A stretch of DNA of 64,000 bases from Zea mays (lineage: Eukaryota > Streptophyta > Magnoliopsida > Poales > Poaceae): assembly GCF_902167145.1 (NCBI RefSeq), contig NC_050099.1:14212434-14276433 (forward strand), written 5' to 3'. The position numbers and the translations under genes are program-made. Numbering within the stretch: position 1 is the first letter of the stretch; each line of letters begins with the position of its first letter. Below, piece after piece: positions 62,716 through 64,000 of this stretch. The notes beneath the pieces are model-generated. The model had not been told where the DNA came from, did not search any database, and worked only from the letters and a program-made list of their open reading frames with translations.

Positions 62716-64000
62716 CATCGCAGTTGATTACTTTGTCACTATCGGTATAGAGTAGTGCTTTACATAGCACTCCACTGAAGTCAACTATCTGAGCCTAATT
62801 AAATATTTAGACAATCATGTCAGTCTGTCTGGTCTACATAACCTGGATACGGTCTATATAAGGCCTCGTTCGGTTGTGCCCAACCAGACCGGGTTAGATC
62901 TGGATTGGGGACCAATCCAGGTTAAATCCGAGCCCAGTAAAATTCCCAGATCCTATTCTTTTTTTATGTTCGGTTAAGCCTATCATGATTCTAGCCCATG
63001 GGTTTGGAAAATTTTTTTGCAAGCGGAGCTCCTGGATCAGAGCCAGGACACGAAGGGTCTGGAAACAAATCCAAGGCAGGCGACATTCCGACTTCCGAGC
63101 GATGGTGGCGACGCAAGCAAGAAGAGAGGGTGCCGGTGAGTGGTTTGTCGGCGTCGCGACGATGACATCCTCCCTGCCGCCGACAACTTCTATGGAAACC
63201 TTTCCTCCGGTTAGTCCCTCTCTATTTTTGTTAGATAGGGTTTCGAGTCATTTCTTGGTCCCGGTGTTCATGGTAGATGGGCGGTGCCGTGGTTGGGGGA
63301 GGGGCCTAGGGGCGCGGGGGGCACCGGTCACTGGAGATGGCGGCGAGCATCGTGCCGACTGTCGAGTGCTTGGTGTCCGGGACAAGCGCCGGCAACTGAT
63401 ATGCATGATGGATAATTTATTGATCTGGATAATTGTGTCCATTGCATCTGAGGACGCGATCGATCGATCGACTGGGTATTTGCAGAACTTACAAAGGTGC
63501 CCACAACAACGTTCAGAACAGTGAAGAACAAACAAGAAGAGATCAATTTCTATGGTCAGTAATTCATTTTAAGCATTCGTCTTTTGAAGATTTGGTGAAT
63601 AATGAATGTCTACTGAGATTTGTGGTAGGATCGATGCCACCATGCCATAGCGAGATATCTTCCGATCCGATGGTAGCTTGCCATCATGTCATCGCTAGTG
63701 AAAATATCTAGCCAAAGAGAGATGAAGGTTAGGTAGCAAATTCGTCCAGCTGTTGACGACACATCTAGCTAGCAAGGCTATCAGGCTATGGTAGACTATA
63801 CAACATGCATCTTACTGCCTTGGCTTCAATGATACGGACATCTGGGAGCTAAGCTAGCCAAGTAGTCGCTGCTGCTGCCAGTGGCTTGTTCCACTCGTTC
63901 TTTTTGTCTTTAGGTATTTTTTATTATGTTATCCACTCCTCTGTTATTACATAGACCCATAGTTAACCTGTTAACTTCTCTTCTATAAAATGCTTGGCTA
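62716..64000. other. Unassigned region at window end
   Basis: Starts where Gypsy element 3 is cut. GGCCTCGTTCGGTTG preceded by TAA at 62841-62858 looks like a Tourist/Harbinger terminus, and GTTCGGTTAAGCC near 62969 is a related motif in the same orientation; no opposite end is visible. A GC-rich part (63060-63400) with an open frame lacks any domain I recognise. The remainder is AT-rich. Confidence 0.4.

Noticed and set aside
62985..63524. 179-residue open frame at the window end
   Set aside because: No recognisable domain and GC-biased composition; it could be an exon but nothing supports it.

Overview
The window looks like a transposon-dense stretch of a grass genome, most likely maize or a close Zea relative. 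The first 10.8 kb matches what I remember of the maize Gypsy family Huck. Copia elements with long internal leaders, Met-tRNA primer sites and repeated polypurine tracts point to the Sirevirus lineage, which is abundant in maize. All family names come from memory of sequence features; no database search was possible.

Layout. 1-10848: 3' part of a decayed Huck-like Gypsy element (gag, protease, RT, RNase H, integrase, long spacer, 1.67 kb 3' LTR), inserted in a hAT-like element whose right end is near 11478. 11479-13260: flank with a short inverted-repeat element. 13440-16873: the only convincing host gene, a ten-exon serine carboxypeptidase-like gene predicted to give 471 residues with Ser178, Asp382 and His439. 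16874-22566: intergenic DNA with a decayed PIF/Harbinger ORF1-like gene, a hAT transposase remnant and Stowaway-like MITEs. 22567-34684: a second, deleted Gypsy element (+) containing two single (solo-type) LTRs of other families and an antisense spliced ORF. 34685-37938: minisatellites, a duplicated 240-bp unit, a long imperfect hairpin and the N-terminal domain of a CACTA transposase. 37939-62715: a third Gypsy element (-), truncated at its 5' side, carrying an antisense, intron-containing ORF broken by two nested Sirevirus-type Copia elements (38932-47877, young and with open coding frames; 51300-60639, older and with several stops). 62716-64000: unassigned DNA.

Reading the nest: Huck landed in a hAT element. 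Gypsy element 2 was opened up by at least two later LTR insertions. Gypsy element 3 landed in a CACTA remnant and later received two Copia elements. By eye the LTRs of the second Copia differ at roughly 35 sites and those of the first at about eight, so the first is the younger insertion. The feature that stands out is that Gypsy elements 2 and 3 each carry, between pol and the 3' LTR, an opposite-strand gene with its own TATA box and introns.
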